Below, in pieces: positions 38,201-49,644 of a stretch of DNA of 64,000 nt; the first letter of the stretch is position 1; the number at the start of each line of letters is the position of its first letter. Source of the stretch: Panagrolaimus kolymaensis (Eukaryota > Nematoda > Chromadorea > Rhabditida > Panagrolaimidae); contig JAJQJQ010000093.1 in NCBI GenBank assembly GCA_028622995.1, positions 62,001-126,000 of the forward strand, written 5' to 3'. The notes beneath the pieces were generated by a model that saw nothing but the letters and a program-made list of their open reading frames with translations, searched no databases and had not been told where the DNA came from. The position numbers and the translations under genes are program-made.

Positions 38201-39578
38201 AAAAAAAGGAAAGGAATATGATGCAATTCTAGATTTCATTTGCGTTCGTTCGCTCGCGCTGCAGCATCTCTTTGAATGTATGTACATATTTAGAAAAGCA
38301 ATGGCATATAAAAATGAATGAATGGAGACACAACAAACAAACAACAAAATAAACCAAAGCTTAAAAAACTATGTATGTAATTTTAATGCATTTTTTTTTG
38401 TGTCAAAATATAAGAAGAAATGGACACGACGGAAATGAGGCAAAAAAAACTATAGAAAAAAGAAAACGAGAAAAAGAGAGAGATAGATAGATACTGATCT
38501 GGCATTTTTTTGTTTTGAAAAGCATCTTAGATGGATGATTCAAAAATTGTGATCGAATGGGAAAGGCATACAGAATTGCGACAAATACATTGTAAACTTT
38601 TGACCCTTGGAAAAAATTTTATGGTTTTTAGAAATAGATAACCATCAACAAACAAAAAAAAGGTTCAATGATCAATGGGGGAAGGAAGTGAAGTATGTAA
38701 ATGGTTTTTGATGGTCAAAGAATTTAGAAACAGACGATTGTCGAAGAAGAAGAAAAGCTAATGATTGAGACAAAATTAGAGAAAAAAAGGGAAAACAAAA
38801 ACCATCAGAGAATAATTTGTCTCATTGATCAGTTCTAAAGTTTTTTCTGATTCCAATATTTTTCAAAAGCAAACCATAAAACTCATAAAAAAATAAAAGA
38901 GCCAATGAAAAAATAATAACACAAAAAAATACAAAAATGTGTTGAGGCAGCAAAAAAAATATATTCAAACAAACAAAACTTGTTATCTTCTCTTCACTTT
39001 TTTTGCCGTCGTTCAAAAACAACATTTTTTTTCTTCTCCTCCGCCTCACCAACATCAATCATGGAGGAAGAAGAAAGTTGATAACATGGTAAGTAAAGTC
39101 GAAGAAGACAACGTTAATGCTGCGCAAATTTAATCCGATTTTAAAATACCGAACAAAGTATTTTTTCTTATTTTCTTCAAACTTTGTCAGAAGATCGTCT
39201 TTGCATGAATACTACTAAACTAAAGTTTTTATTTTACTATCTAAGAGCATTAAAATAATGTAATGAAAAAGATTTGATTGAAAAAAAAAATTATTAACAT
39301 TAGAAGAAAGTTCAAGGTTTTTAATCACAAAAAAAAAACAGCAGCCGATGATGGAGAAGAAAAAAAAAATGGCGCCAATGAAGAACAACAAAAGCCACGC
39401 TCGCTCTTCCATCAACGACAAAAAAACTTTTAGCACGAAAATATTTTTCTTTGACATTGAAAAAAAAAAGATTGAAAATACTTTTTAGCGCCGTTTTTAG
39501 ACTTTTTTCATTTTCAAAGCTTCAAACAACTTTTTTTGTTGTTTCTCTAGGATTTATTTGATCAAATCAACGTGAGTG
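35264..39578. other. intergenic between divergent transporter and RFC5 genes
   Basis: About 4.3 kb containing the promoters of the glucose transporter (-) and RFC5 (+). It is dominated by A runs, with patches of GA/CT and GAC repeats (for example 36400-36430 and 37086-37115). Open frames here (for example 36312-36584, Thr-rich; 36680-36973; 38084-38347) are low-complexity and unsupported. No gene recognised. Confidence 0.55.
35869..35890. repeat. (AGAT)n microsatellite
   Basis: Perfect tetranucleotide run of AGAT in the upstream region of the glucose transporter gene, followed by diverged ACATAGATG copies. Confidence 0.9.
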
Positions 39579-40841
39579 ATGGTTGCATTAGATACTACAA
39601 CTCTTGCTACAACTGGAAATCTTCCCTGGGTTGAAAAGTATCGTCCAACAACATTGGATGATTTGGTATCACATCAAGAAATTATTCGAACAAGTAAGTT
39701 TATTACTTCTTTTTTCTTCTTCTTTTTATCAGTCTAATCTCTTCTCTTTTTTCAGTCAATAAACTCATTGGTGAAAATCAATTACCTCATTTGCTGTTTT
39801 ATGGTCCACCAGGAACGGGTAAAACAAGTACCATCTTAGCTGCTGCAAAACAGATTTACACTGAAAAACAATATCGTTCACATGTTTTGGAGGTTCGTTT
39901 GCATTTTAGTTATCGTTGATATCCTCTAATGTGTTTATCCTCATTTTAGTTGAATGCTTCTGATGATCGTGGTATTGGAATTGTTCGAGATGAAATTGTT
40001 GCATTTGCTCAAAACAGAGTACTCCATGCTGATTCAAATGCTAAAATACACTTCAAACTCATTATTCTTGATGAAGCTGATGCAATGACGAAGGATGCTC
40101 AAAATGCTTTACGACGTGTTATTGAAAAATACACAGAAAATGTTAGATTTTGTATTATTGGCAATTATTTGAGCAAGATCATTCCAGCTTTACAATCTCG
40201 TTGTACAAGGTTAGTATAAGTTACTTCTCGATTATGACTATATAAAGATGCTTGTTTTAGGTTCCGTTTTGCTCCGTTAGCTAAAGATCAAGTTATGCCA
40301 CGTCTTCAACATGTTATTGATGCTGAAAGTGTTAATGTTACTGATAGTGGTAAAGAAGCTCTCTATGAACTTTCTGCTGGTGATATGCGACGCGTGATTA
40401 ATGTTTTACAAGTATGTTTTTACTTCCTTCTTAACCATAACTTTCTTTTGTTTATTTTTTCAGAGTACATCTCTCGCTTTTAATATCGTCGATGATAACA
40501 ACGTTTATGCTTGTGTTGGTCAACCTCAACCAAAAGACATTCAAAAAATCCTTCGTATTCTTCTCGATGGTTCTTTCGATACCGCTTTTGAATCATTAAA
40601 CTCAATTCGTCTTAATCAAGGTATTGCTTTAACTGATGTCATTGAAAATCTCTTGGATCATGTCATGAAACTCCACATTGATGAATCAATTCTATGTCCT
40701 TTGATCGATCAAATGTCAAAAATTCAAGCAAGAATGGCTCAAGGATGTAGTGAAAAGATTCAATTGCTATGTTTGATTTCAGCTTTTACTTTATTGAGAA
40801 AAGAAGCATTCAAATCAGAAGTAATGGAATTCGATGATTGA
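39579..40841 (+). CDS. RFC5: Replication factor C subunit 5 (clamp loader ATPase)
   Basis: Five exons, 39579-39693, 39756-39892, 39950-40209, 40261-40411 and 40464-40841, give 346 codons plus stop. AAA+ clamp-loader motifs are in order: LPWVEKYRPTTLDDLVSHQ at the N-terminus, Walker A YGPPGTGKTST, LNASDDRGI, Walker B LILDEADAM, sensor 1 RFCIIGNYLSKI, the SRC arginine-finger motif QSRCTRFRF, and sensor 2 GDMRRVINVLQ. The C-terminal collar helices follow. YLSKIIPALQSRCTRFRF and the overall pattern match the RFC5 (36 kDa; yeast Rfc3) subunit rather than RFC2 or RFC4. The protein loads PCNA onto primer-template DNA as part of the pentameric RFC. An AATAAA about 115 bp after the stop is a plausible polyadenylation signal. 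Confidence 0.93.
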
Positions 40842-41504
40842 AATATCGGGTGAAGAAGAATACGTTTTTGATGATAACGGTTTATTTTGTTTTGGTTTTC
40901 ATCTTGTTGTTTTTATAATTTTTGATCTCTTTGTGTATTTTTTCTTTTGTTTTTAATAAATGTTCTCTATTTTTTGACTCTTTGATTTTTTCTTGGATGC
41001 TTTTATCGTTTCATATATCTGGCTTAACTGTCTTTTCTATCGGTGTAAAAGGTTGTAAATTACGAGATAATGAAATTTTGAGAGAGGCAGCATTAGTTGG
41101 AGCTAGAGAATCACGGGTTTCATTAGCACTTTGAATTTTTTACGTGGATACTTTTTGAGCACTGAAGTAAGGCTCATGCCTTTATTTTTACATACATACT
41201 TTAGCGCCTCTTTCTTCGAATTATTGCTTTATCCTTACTTCACCATTCTTGCAGCGAAATGGAAAACAAACCATATATTGGTGCATAATTCTTTTCTGGT
41301 GCTTTCTCCATATATGACTTTATCTAACTAAAAAGTAGTCTTGGTGATAACAAAACCATAAAATTAAGCTTTCATTTCTTCTGCTTATTGCTTCTAACCT
41401 TTTACTCATTTTTATTATTCCAAAGCGATCTCTCCATTTTTGGCGCTATTTTTGATATTGAAGTTATTGGATTTTATAGGATATTAAAAAAATACATTTC
41501 AGCT
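40842..41504. other. RFC5 3' flank / spacer
   Basis: Sequence between the RFC5 stop and the Gln-rich gene. It includes a weak coding-like stretch at about 41046-41134 (NEILREAALVGARESRVSLAL then TGA), preceded by an AG. I could not connect this to any other exon, and it is not called as a gene. Confidence 0.4.
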
Positions 41505-41972
41505 ATGAGTAATAACAATCCCCAACAACCTCTTCAATTACCTACGGGTCATTTGGATATTCGTCCAGAACTTCGTGGAGTTCAACAACGACAACAAATG
41601 AGCATGCATCAAAATCAAATGCGTCCGTCACAATTTCAGCCACAACAACCCCAATATCCTGGACATGATTCATCAATGGTTCCATCACCCATGCAACAAT
41701 TTCATCCACAATCCCAGCAGCAGCAATCACGAATGCCACAACCAATGGATTATCAAATGAATCGAGCAACAACGGGTTCATCAAATTTTCCACCACAACC
41801 ACCACCAAATATGTATCCCATGGGTTCACAGGAACAACAACAAGCATATTCCAAACAATATCCTCCTTCCCTTCATTCTTCTAGCGGTGGTGGTGGACCA
41901 CCAATGTCTCGAGGTGATCCAGGAATGCAACAACAAGATTATTTGAAGCATCAACAACAACCAACCCTGTAA
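41505..41972 (+). pseudogene. Gln/Pro/Met-rich protein, 3' end cut off by a transposon
   Basis: Open frame from a Met (MSNNNPQQPLQLPTGHLDIR) preceded by a TTTCAG acceptor-like site. About 152 residues of low-complexity, disordered sequence rich in Gln, Pro, Met, Ser and Gly follow, the composition of many transcriptional coregulators. The frame stays open up to the transposon end at 41962 and then stops at the TAA of the transposon terminus (CCCTGTAAG). The original 3' portion is therefore missing. No continuation was found on the far side of the element (after 45971). The short conserved-looking head LPTGHLDIRPELRGVQQRQ is not one I can assign. Confidence 0.5.
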
Positions 41973-42415
41973 GCCAACCGTCATTTTCGACGGTTACCAC
42001 CGTCTTTTGACGGTTTTGACCGTCAATTTTTTTTTTCCAAAAACTCAAGATTATTGATAAATAAGCTATGGAGATTATTGCTGCTCTATTTTTTATAGTT
42101 GAAACCTATTTCAGAGCCTGACGGTCTCCACCGTCAACTGACGGTCGCCACCGTCAAGAGACGGTTGAAACCGACGATGCGCATTTTAGTTATGAATTTT
42201 TTTTTAAGGTTTCAAAATGATTTTTAACATTGAAAAAATATTATAAAAGCTAATTTCAAGCAATGATTAACGAGTTTTTTCCAATTCAATTCATTATTAA
42301 TATCAAAAATGCACAAAAAATGTGAAATACATGTAAATTTTTTTTCTGTTTTTGTTTATTATTTTATTTTTATTTTTTTAATGCAAGATTATTTTGAACA
42401 TATAAAAATGAAATA
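41962..42415 (+). repeat. Left terminal inverted repeat of the hAT element
   Basis: 454 bp. Two clusters of alternating ACCGTC and GACGGT hexamers lie at 41977-42024 and 42120-42164 (five each). A degenerate ACCGAC follows the second, and AT-rich DNA makes up the rest. The clusters resemble subterminal transposase-binding arrays. The pairing with the right arm breaks off at 42415. Confidence 0.92.
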
Positions 42416-42573
42416 CAAATATATATTATTTTTAGATTATAATATTGTTTTACCATCATTAAAAAACAAAAAATTGTTATTATAAATATGTATGTATGAG
42501 AAATATTTAAAAAATTTAAGAGTTTGGAGAAAGTTTAACTTAAAAAACCATTAGAAAATAATTATAACAATGT

Positions 42574-45077
42574 TTAAACGTCCATAACTTCAGGTTCTTC
42601 TTCTTCAATTATAACAGGCAAAAAAGGAGCATACTTTTTTTTAAATTTTTCCATATTCTTCATCTTTATCAACATACTCACAGTTTCTGGTGATAAAGAT
42701 CCACGTAACTTCGTCGCGGTCCTTCCCAATAAAGAAAAAACCCTTTCGCTTGCGGCACTGCTTGTGATGCACAGAACTTTTCTAGCTAGGATAGCAATAT
42801 GAGGAAATACTTTAGCGTTTGCTTTCCAAAATTCAATTGCGTCGGCATAATTGTAAACAATGCTGTTTGATCTCAAGTCAAGGTAGTTCTCAACCTCAAC
42901 ATCGGTTGGATAAGTTACAATTGTTTGTCGATGCTGAGTAAAAGGGGAAGGAGGAGCCGCTGCATATGGATCTTCTACCGATTCATCATTGCTAACTTTA
43001 TGAACCCATTTCTTTAAAGTTTCTATGGCCTGTAAAACATTTATTATTCCTATCAAAATTTATTATAATATAGTTTACCGAAGGGATAGAAATTTGTGGA
43101 ATTTCAAGAATCTTATCTTTGTTTAGTGGATCGAGCAGCAAACCCAAAATATAGTAGTCAGATTTTGCAAATAATGTTAATTGATAATCAACGACTTTCA
43201 AAGCAGCTTGGGCCATCGCTTTTCGATCAGCATTATCATCTTCAATTTGGTCGACAAAAAATTGTCTTAAACGATAATATTCAATATAGACTTTGTTTAT
43301 TGTTGGAGAAGTTTCAGACTAAAATTTTAGTTATATGAAAAATTCAGAATGAACATAGGGAAGTAAGTAAAAGACATACTTGGAAAAGAGTAACTGCGTC
43401 TTTAATCGGTTCTAACAATTCTGTATATGATTTTAAAAGAGGCAAGGTTGAACGATATTCTTGAAGTGCTTCTCGATAAACATATCGACCATTAGCAGAA
43501 TAGCTATAAAGTTTAGTATTAATTAAATCCATTTGTTGTTGATTTAATTTGGTTAAGCTTTCTATTGAGCGGAAACGGGACAACCAGCGGGTTTCAGTGA
43601 ATTTGAATAAAGAGCCACCAGCTTTTGATATTTTGTTTTTTAACCAAGGTCGAGAGCTAAAATAACAAAAATAAATAAATATTAAATAGCTTTTATGATG
43701 GCTTACTTCACTCCCTTGATTATTTTCATTGACATATCCAATTTTTTTTCAATTAATGTTAATCTTTCACGAGTAGTAACATCTAATTGAAATTCTGCTG
43801 GCAAGTAGTTATTTTTATATGGGCATACGGCCCTTTTGCTGAGTAAGTTCAACAAATGGCAAGTATCATTCAAACGAGTGTATTCATTCAATGCTCTTAC
43901 GATATTACTTCCCTGATCACTCGTAATTACAATATTATTCTTTAAAAGTTCCAAAGTAATGCCATGTTTTTCTAAAGTCTGAGTTAAGTCATCCAAGACT
44001 TCATGACTTTCTGTGGTTTCGGCAGAAAATTCATGAAAATCCAAAATCCAATTTTCAATTTGCCTACAATTCAAAAATCAATAATTTATGTTAAAGAATA
44101 AAAGAAGAATATTTACCAATCTTCTGTAGTAAAATGGATTGTAACTACAAAATACTGAGAACCTTTGGTACCGAAGTCAAGCGTCAATGCAGCTCCAAAT
44201 TTTTTAACATGATCAAGGATATGCTTTGAAAATTGGGGTTCCATTGTTTTGACAAAAGCTTTGCAATAATTTTTAACAGTTTGCCTGGAAGGAATAAAGC
44301 CCAAAATTGATGGATCGTTAGCAGGGATCACTTTGTTACGTGCACAAGAAATACCATAATCAAAACTGCAAAAAAAAATTTAAAATTTTAGTAAAATATT
44401 GGATTGTTTACCCTTCGCGATATATGCTTTCCATCAAGTTTTTAAGCCCATTATGTTCAACTGTGGAAAATGGGACAACGTCAGTTGCAACCATAAAAGA
44501 TAATAACTCTGTTAGTTTTAACTTTAAATGAGCTGGCGGTTCAACATCTTCTTGATTTTGATTTTGGTGTACATTTTTTTCATGCGAGCTTTAAAAAATT
44601 TGTTATAAAAATTTAAGCTATAGTTCATTTTTCACCCACTTTTTTTTAATACATATTCATTTTATGAGTTTAGATTAATAAATGCCAAATTATAAAAAAG
44701 TTTAATCTAATTTTTATATGTAGAGCCTTTTAAAAAAAACGTAAAAAAATAAATAACAATAAGACAGTAATGAACTCAAAAAAAAGTATTAAAAAAAGTT
44801 GGCGCTAAAACGATTGAACCAAGCCCTTTTTAATGTATGCGACTTACTATAAAGTTTGACGACTGGTAATAGTTGCGGCAAAAATATACTTGCATTTAAC
44901 ACACGTTACCGCGGCTTCTTCCTTTGTTTCCTTATAAACAATTTTTTGACATCCAGCATATATTTTTTCTCCGAGTTCAAGGATTCCATTACGAAGCGCT
45001 TGCAAAATTTCATTTCTATCGATCGATGTAAGTTTACCTTCGTAAACTTTATTTCGGCTCCCAGGAGTAAGGCTCAT
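42574..45077 (-). CDS. hAT-family transposase (BED zinc finger, RNase H-like, hATC)
   Basis: Seven exons: 45077-44848, 44588-44412, 44365-44117, 44063-43707, 43656-43380, 43318-43079 and 43029-42574. They sum to 661 codons plus stop with every junction in frame. The N-terminus has a BED-type zinc finger (CVKC near residue 57, then SHEKNVH across the first intron). FSTVEHNGLKNLMES follows, then the RNase H-like catalytic core: first Asp in ALTLDFGTKGSQYFVV, second in NNIVITSDQGSNI, followed by CHLLNLL. ETRWLSRFRSIESL is the conserved T-R-W motif. The C-terminal hATC dimerisation domain reads FPHIAILARKVLCITSSAASERVFSLLG and continues LRGSLSPETVSMLIKMKN. No stop or frameshift was found, so the enzyme is predicted functional. 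The acidic C-terminus (EEEEPEVMDV) ends 159 bp from the left TIR. Confidence 0.92.
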
Positions 45078-45517
45078 TTTAGTTTACCACAATTTTAAAG
45101 CAAAATTCATTTACCAAGAATTACTAAATATAAAAAATCAAAAAATGGCTTTTTTGGCTTTTATAAACAATCGTTATATGCTATTTCGAACAAAATTTAT
45201 AAAAAGTCATGCTGTCATATGTCGATGCCCTTTTCGAAGGTTGTTTACAACTTTTAAGAAATTTTATCTTATGTTGATTTTCATTCTAGAAAGAAAAATA
45301 TCGAAAAATATTTGGTGTTTTATTTTGTCGGCGACTTTTCTTTTGCACAAAAAAAGGATGTGGATAAACATTTTTGTTTTTCGTCTTATTTATTATTTTC
45401 CTTGAAAACTTTTTAAAAGAAAAAAAAACCTTTTAAAGATCCTTCGACATTTTGATGATATTTATATAGAAGTAAACATGTGGCATAAGGAAAGTGGCGT
45501 AATTTTTCGGTCGTTTA

Positions 45518-45971
45518 TATTTCATTTTTATATGTTCAAAATAATCTTGCATTAAAAAAATAAAAATAAAATAATAAACAAAAACAGAAAAAAAATTTAC
45601 ATGTATTTCACATTTTTTGTGCATTTTTGATATTAATAATGAATTGAATTGGAAAAAACTCGTTAATCATTGCTTGAAATTAGCTTTTATAATATTTTTT
45701 CAATGTTAAAAATCATTTTGAAACCTTAAAAAAAAATTCATAACTAAAATGCGCATCGTCGGTTTCAACCGTCTCTTGACGGTGGCGACCGTCAGTTGAC
45801 GGTGGAGACCGTCAGGCTCTGAAATAGGTTTCAACTATAAAAAATAGAGCAGCAATAATCTCCATAGCTTATTTATCAATAATCTTGAGTTTTTGGAAAA
45901 AAAAAATTGACGGTCAAAACCGTCAAAAGACGGTGGTAACCGTCGAAAATGACGGTTGGCTTACAGGGTTG
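45518..45971 (-). repeat. Right terminal inverted repeat of the hAT element
   Basis: Reverse complement of the left arm, 454 bp, ending CTTACAGGGTTG. Hexamer clusters lie at about 45769-45813 and 45909-45956. The 5' end of the transposase gene lies about 440 bp inside this arm, so the arm may also supply promoter sequence. Confidence 0.92.
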
Positions 45972-46074
45972 CTCAAAACGCAAATTTTTTCGAATTAAAA
46001 CGGATTCAAAATTTTTTTACAGTATTTTTAATTCCAGAAATTTTTTTATTAATAAATACTTTAAAAAAACTTAC

Positions 46075-49000
46075 AACCAAATATGCAATTTTATTATCAC
46101 ATAACCATCGAGCATCAGCTGCAGCTTCAACGGTGCCACAAAACATAAAAGCTAAAACTTGATAAAAAGATTTTTGTTCCACGCTTGCACTTTGTGATCG
46201 AGGCAATGAACGATCTCGACGAATGGATGATGAAGCAGTTAATACAATGGAATTGGAAGAAATATTTGGCTAAAAGAAAGTTAAAATAAATTATTAAAAA
46301 GTTTGTGTTTTTTCATATTTTTTAAATTAAATAATTTTGTCTTTAAAAAAATTTGAGCAAAAATAATTAAATAAAATTAATTTTAAGTTTTACATATTAA
46401 TTTTTAAATGCTTTAAAGAAGCAAGTTGCCGACCACTATGTTTCAAATTTAATTTCTTTTTCTTTTTTTAATTTTAGATTTATGAACTCTAATTTATTTT
46501 TATTTATTATGTATTTTAATTTAAACTACTCCAGCAGACGGCGAAAGGCAGGCAAACAATGGCAGTAACATGATAGTTTTAATTTTTTTATTATTTTTAC
46601 TTTTCCACGCTTGATTTAATAAAGCCGCGGTAGATAATTTTTTGTTCGCAAAAAAAAAGAAGAACCTTTATCCCCCATATTTTTTGCTATTATTTGTCAC
46701 GTTAACGACACTACTAATTTTAATTTTAAAAAAAGTGTCAAAAATGATCATCATCCTAGTCTCTTCGCTTAATTTGATGGTGGTTTTTGACGTTTTAAAA
46801 AATACACCTCCGCAAAAACACAAAAAAGTGAAAATAAAAAAAGTTAACAAGGTAGCGGAATAATTTGACGTTGTAGTTAAATGAATAAATGAATAAAAAA
46901 AAATTATGATGTACATATAAGTAGAAATTAAAAGCCATTTGGGAGAAAAAAAATTTGTGGTTTCTCAATAACTACAAATTGTAAATTTGTTTTATGTAAA
47001 GTTTATTAAACCTTAGAGATAAAGAAGAATAAAAAACAAAGAAAAAAATCTTTTGTTTATAAAAGTCATGTTTGCTTTCTTTAATCTCCTAAAATTTATC
47101 TAATCGAATTTTAAAGAAGAAAAAAAACTATGGTTTTAGACATACATTTTTATGTTTTATTTTATTTAGTTTTTTTATTAAGGCTCTAAGTTCAGTTTCG
47201 TCATTATTAAAGGATGGAGTATTAGTTTCGACTTGAAAGCCGCTGTAATATTTTTGGGAAGTATCAATCTGACAGAGATTATCACTCGAAATGAAACAAA
47301 TAAAGATGACAATTCTTAGGAAATATTTATTTATTTATTTGAATTTCCTTTAATTCATTTTATCCAAGCTACATAGATAGATCTCTACCGTATACCTTTT
47401 TGACATCTAAGATTTTTAGTTAATTCTTTAGTCTTTGTTCCTTTGATATTTCAATTTCTTCAAACTTTAATCCTTTTCTTTGTTGTCGGATTTAAAAAAA
47501 AGAAAGCTAAATACAAAATTCCCAAAAGACTTTTTTTTTTAAAGATTTTTTTATAATTTAAAAGAGACAAAGATAAAAAAAATATAGGGAGTAAGTTATT
47601 ACACTTGTTTACAATATTTTAAGAAAGAAAACAATGTTATTCTTTTTTTTTTTAAATTTTAAATGTAATTATCAACTCTGAAAAATGTTACTTATTTTTG
47701 TAATTATTATGAGTTTTTCTTTTTCTTCCACTCTCCTTTGGGAACAAAAATATTATTATAAAAATAAAACATATCAACAAAGAGAAGCCACTTTAAAAAA
47801 AAAGACAAAAGACTATCTATCATAATTACTAACTAATATTAATAATGTGAAAAAAAAATACAGTAAAAGAAATAAAATAAAAATGGGCTGGAAAAGGAAA
47901 AATACTTTTGGGAATTAAAAAAGAAAAGATGTTAAAGATTTATATTAAAATAGGAACAAAGCAATGTTACAGTAAACTCAATTTCTTACTGTATCTCAAA
48001 AAATTATTGCTTTTGATAGTTAATTAATTATGTTGAACCAAATTAAATTCAAAATAATTTTTTAAAGAGTAATTAAACTTTTTTTTCATCAAAAATGTTT
48101 TTGTAAAGATATTCCAGAATATTCTCGAAAGAAAAATTTGATTTTCGAGAAATTAGTTGTTTGATTTTAACTTTTATTTTCCATAAAATCCCACTATTTT
48201 TTGGTTGAAAGCGATATTTAACAAAAAAGAATTAAAGAAAATTAGTGATTGGAATTTTTTTTTCATGTTTGCGATTATTGATTTTTATTTTTCCTATATT
48301 TTTTTTTGTGGTTTTCTTAGTACAAAACTAGATTGAATGTTGCCAATTTAAATATTGGACCTTTCTCTAACTAATATCATCCAAACAACAACCTACATTT
48401 AAAGCTACCACCAATAATCAAACTGTTTTTATGTATGTTTTTTTTTTTTCAAAACAAAGTTTTTCTAAAGACTATTATTATTAATAAAAAAAATTTTCTT
48501 CGACAAACAAGCATAAATATTTTTTCACGTGATTTAAAAAAAAATTGATAACTTTTTTAATTTTCAATTTTTTTTTGAATGAAAATAAAAAACATAAAAA
48601 AGCTTTGGTTCTAAGTAATAAAAAAAATTATGATGATGGCTATAAATTTAAAGCTGAGAATTGAAAAAAAAAAGATGAGATAAACACAGGAACAGGAAAA
48701 GTGAAGGTGAAAGGAATAATAATAATTAAAAAAAATAAACATTTAAAAAATAATTATTAAAACTATGGTTAATTGTATTTTTTTATTTTTTTTTGAAAGT
48801 GTAAATATACGAGAATGTTTAGAGTAAATAATAAAAAATAATGAGGATGGCTAAGATAGATTAACACGAAAACGCTTTACTTTGAATGATTGAAAAAAAT
48901 TGCTTTTTGAAAGAAAAAACTTTAAAAAATTTTCAATAAATTAAATTCAAAAACTTATTTTTTTTAAAACTAATCAAACTTTTATAGTTAGAAAAAAATA

Positions 49001-49644
49001 GCAAAAAATCGAGAAGAATTTTTTTAATTGGAGTTGCGCCATATTTCGAAACGAAAACAACAAATTTTTTTTAAGTTTTAAGTTTTATAAAAATTTTGCG
49101 AAATTTAAATATGAAAAACTTTCAGATTGTTATTTTCAGAAATTAGATGGGTGATTCTTTGGGATTTTGTAGTTATTAACGCAGTTTTTAACTCTAACAA
49201 AAAGTTTTAAAAAACTTTTAAAAAACAAACCTGCGTAGCAAAGCTCAATGCTCTTGTTGGGGTTCTGGATGGAGGAGAAATCCTTCGAATTGGATTTGAA
49301 TTAATTGATACTATACTACATGATCGCCTGGATGAAGAATGATTGGCGCTTGCAGAAAAATTTCTTCTTGCATGATTTACATTTGATGCGGTGAGAACAG
49401 TATTCGCAAAATTTGTGGATGATGTAACGGTGAATGGTCGCTCACTTGTGGGATTCCAATTATTTGTTAATTGATGACGAGAAATTATATTTGTTGGAAG
49501 TGAAGAAGTTGAAGGAAGTTCCACGAGTTCATCTTTGGGATCAAAATTATTTGCTGCAGTTGGAGATTTCTTTGATCCCGGTGATGATGAGGATGTTGAA
49601 GTGGGTGAAGAGACTTTAGATGCAGCGGATGTTGAAAATTGCAT
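46075..49644 (-). pseudogene. Ser/Thr-rich gene, 5' exons only (3' end lost at the hAT element)
   Basis: Two exons, 49644-49231 and 46269-46075, joined in frame across a 2.96-kb intron (donor CAG/GTTTGT, acceptor TTTTAG). The first exon encodes a Met-initiated, very Ser/Thr/Asn/Arg-rich disordered region (for example SSSPGSKKSPTAANNFDPKD, RTPTRALSFATQ). The second ends in an ordered, conserved-looking stretch (KSFYQVLAFMFCGTVEAAAD, ARWLCDNKIAYLV) followed by a good GTAAGT donor. No further exon exists in the 104 bp before the transposon. The DNA beyond the element on this strand is occupied by other genes, so the downstream part is absent here. I do not recognise the family. The large intron holds only AT-rich sequence. 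Confidence 0.5.

Larger units (their letters stand above)
41962..45971 (-). mobile_element. Complete hAT transposon with 454-bp terminal inverted repeats
   Basis: A 4010-bp element. Both ends carry a 454-bp inverted repeat starting CAACCCTGTAAGCCAACCGT (41962-42415 and 45518-45971). I see no differences between the arms, even in their homopolymer runs. The interior encodes a seven-exon minus-strand transposase with no disabling change. Long identical TIRs, rather than the usual 10-30 bp, are atypical of hAT elements. Identity of the arms plus an intact gene indicates very recent activity. No 8-bp target duplication is visible at any plausible boundary (left flank ACAACAAC, right flank CTCAAAAC). 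Confidence 0.92.

Noticed and set aside
41046..41134. Coding-like stretch ending in TGA between RFC5 and the Gln-rich gene
   Set aside because: Too short and unconnected; no upstream exon in phase could be identified.
41542..41847. Minus-strand Val-rich open frame
   Set aside because: It is the mirror of the CAA/CCA-rich coding strand of the Gln-rich gene.
49207..49230. Extension of the Ser-rich exon to the stop after 49207
   Set aside because: The CAG/GTTTGT donor at 49231 joins in phase to the conserved-looking exon at 46269, which is the better model.
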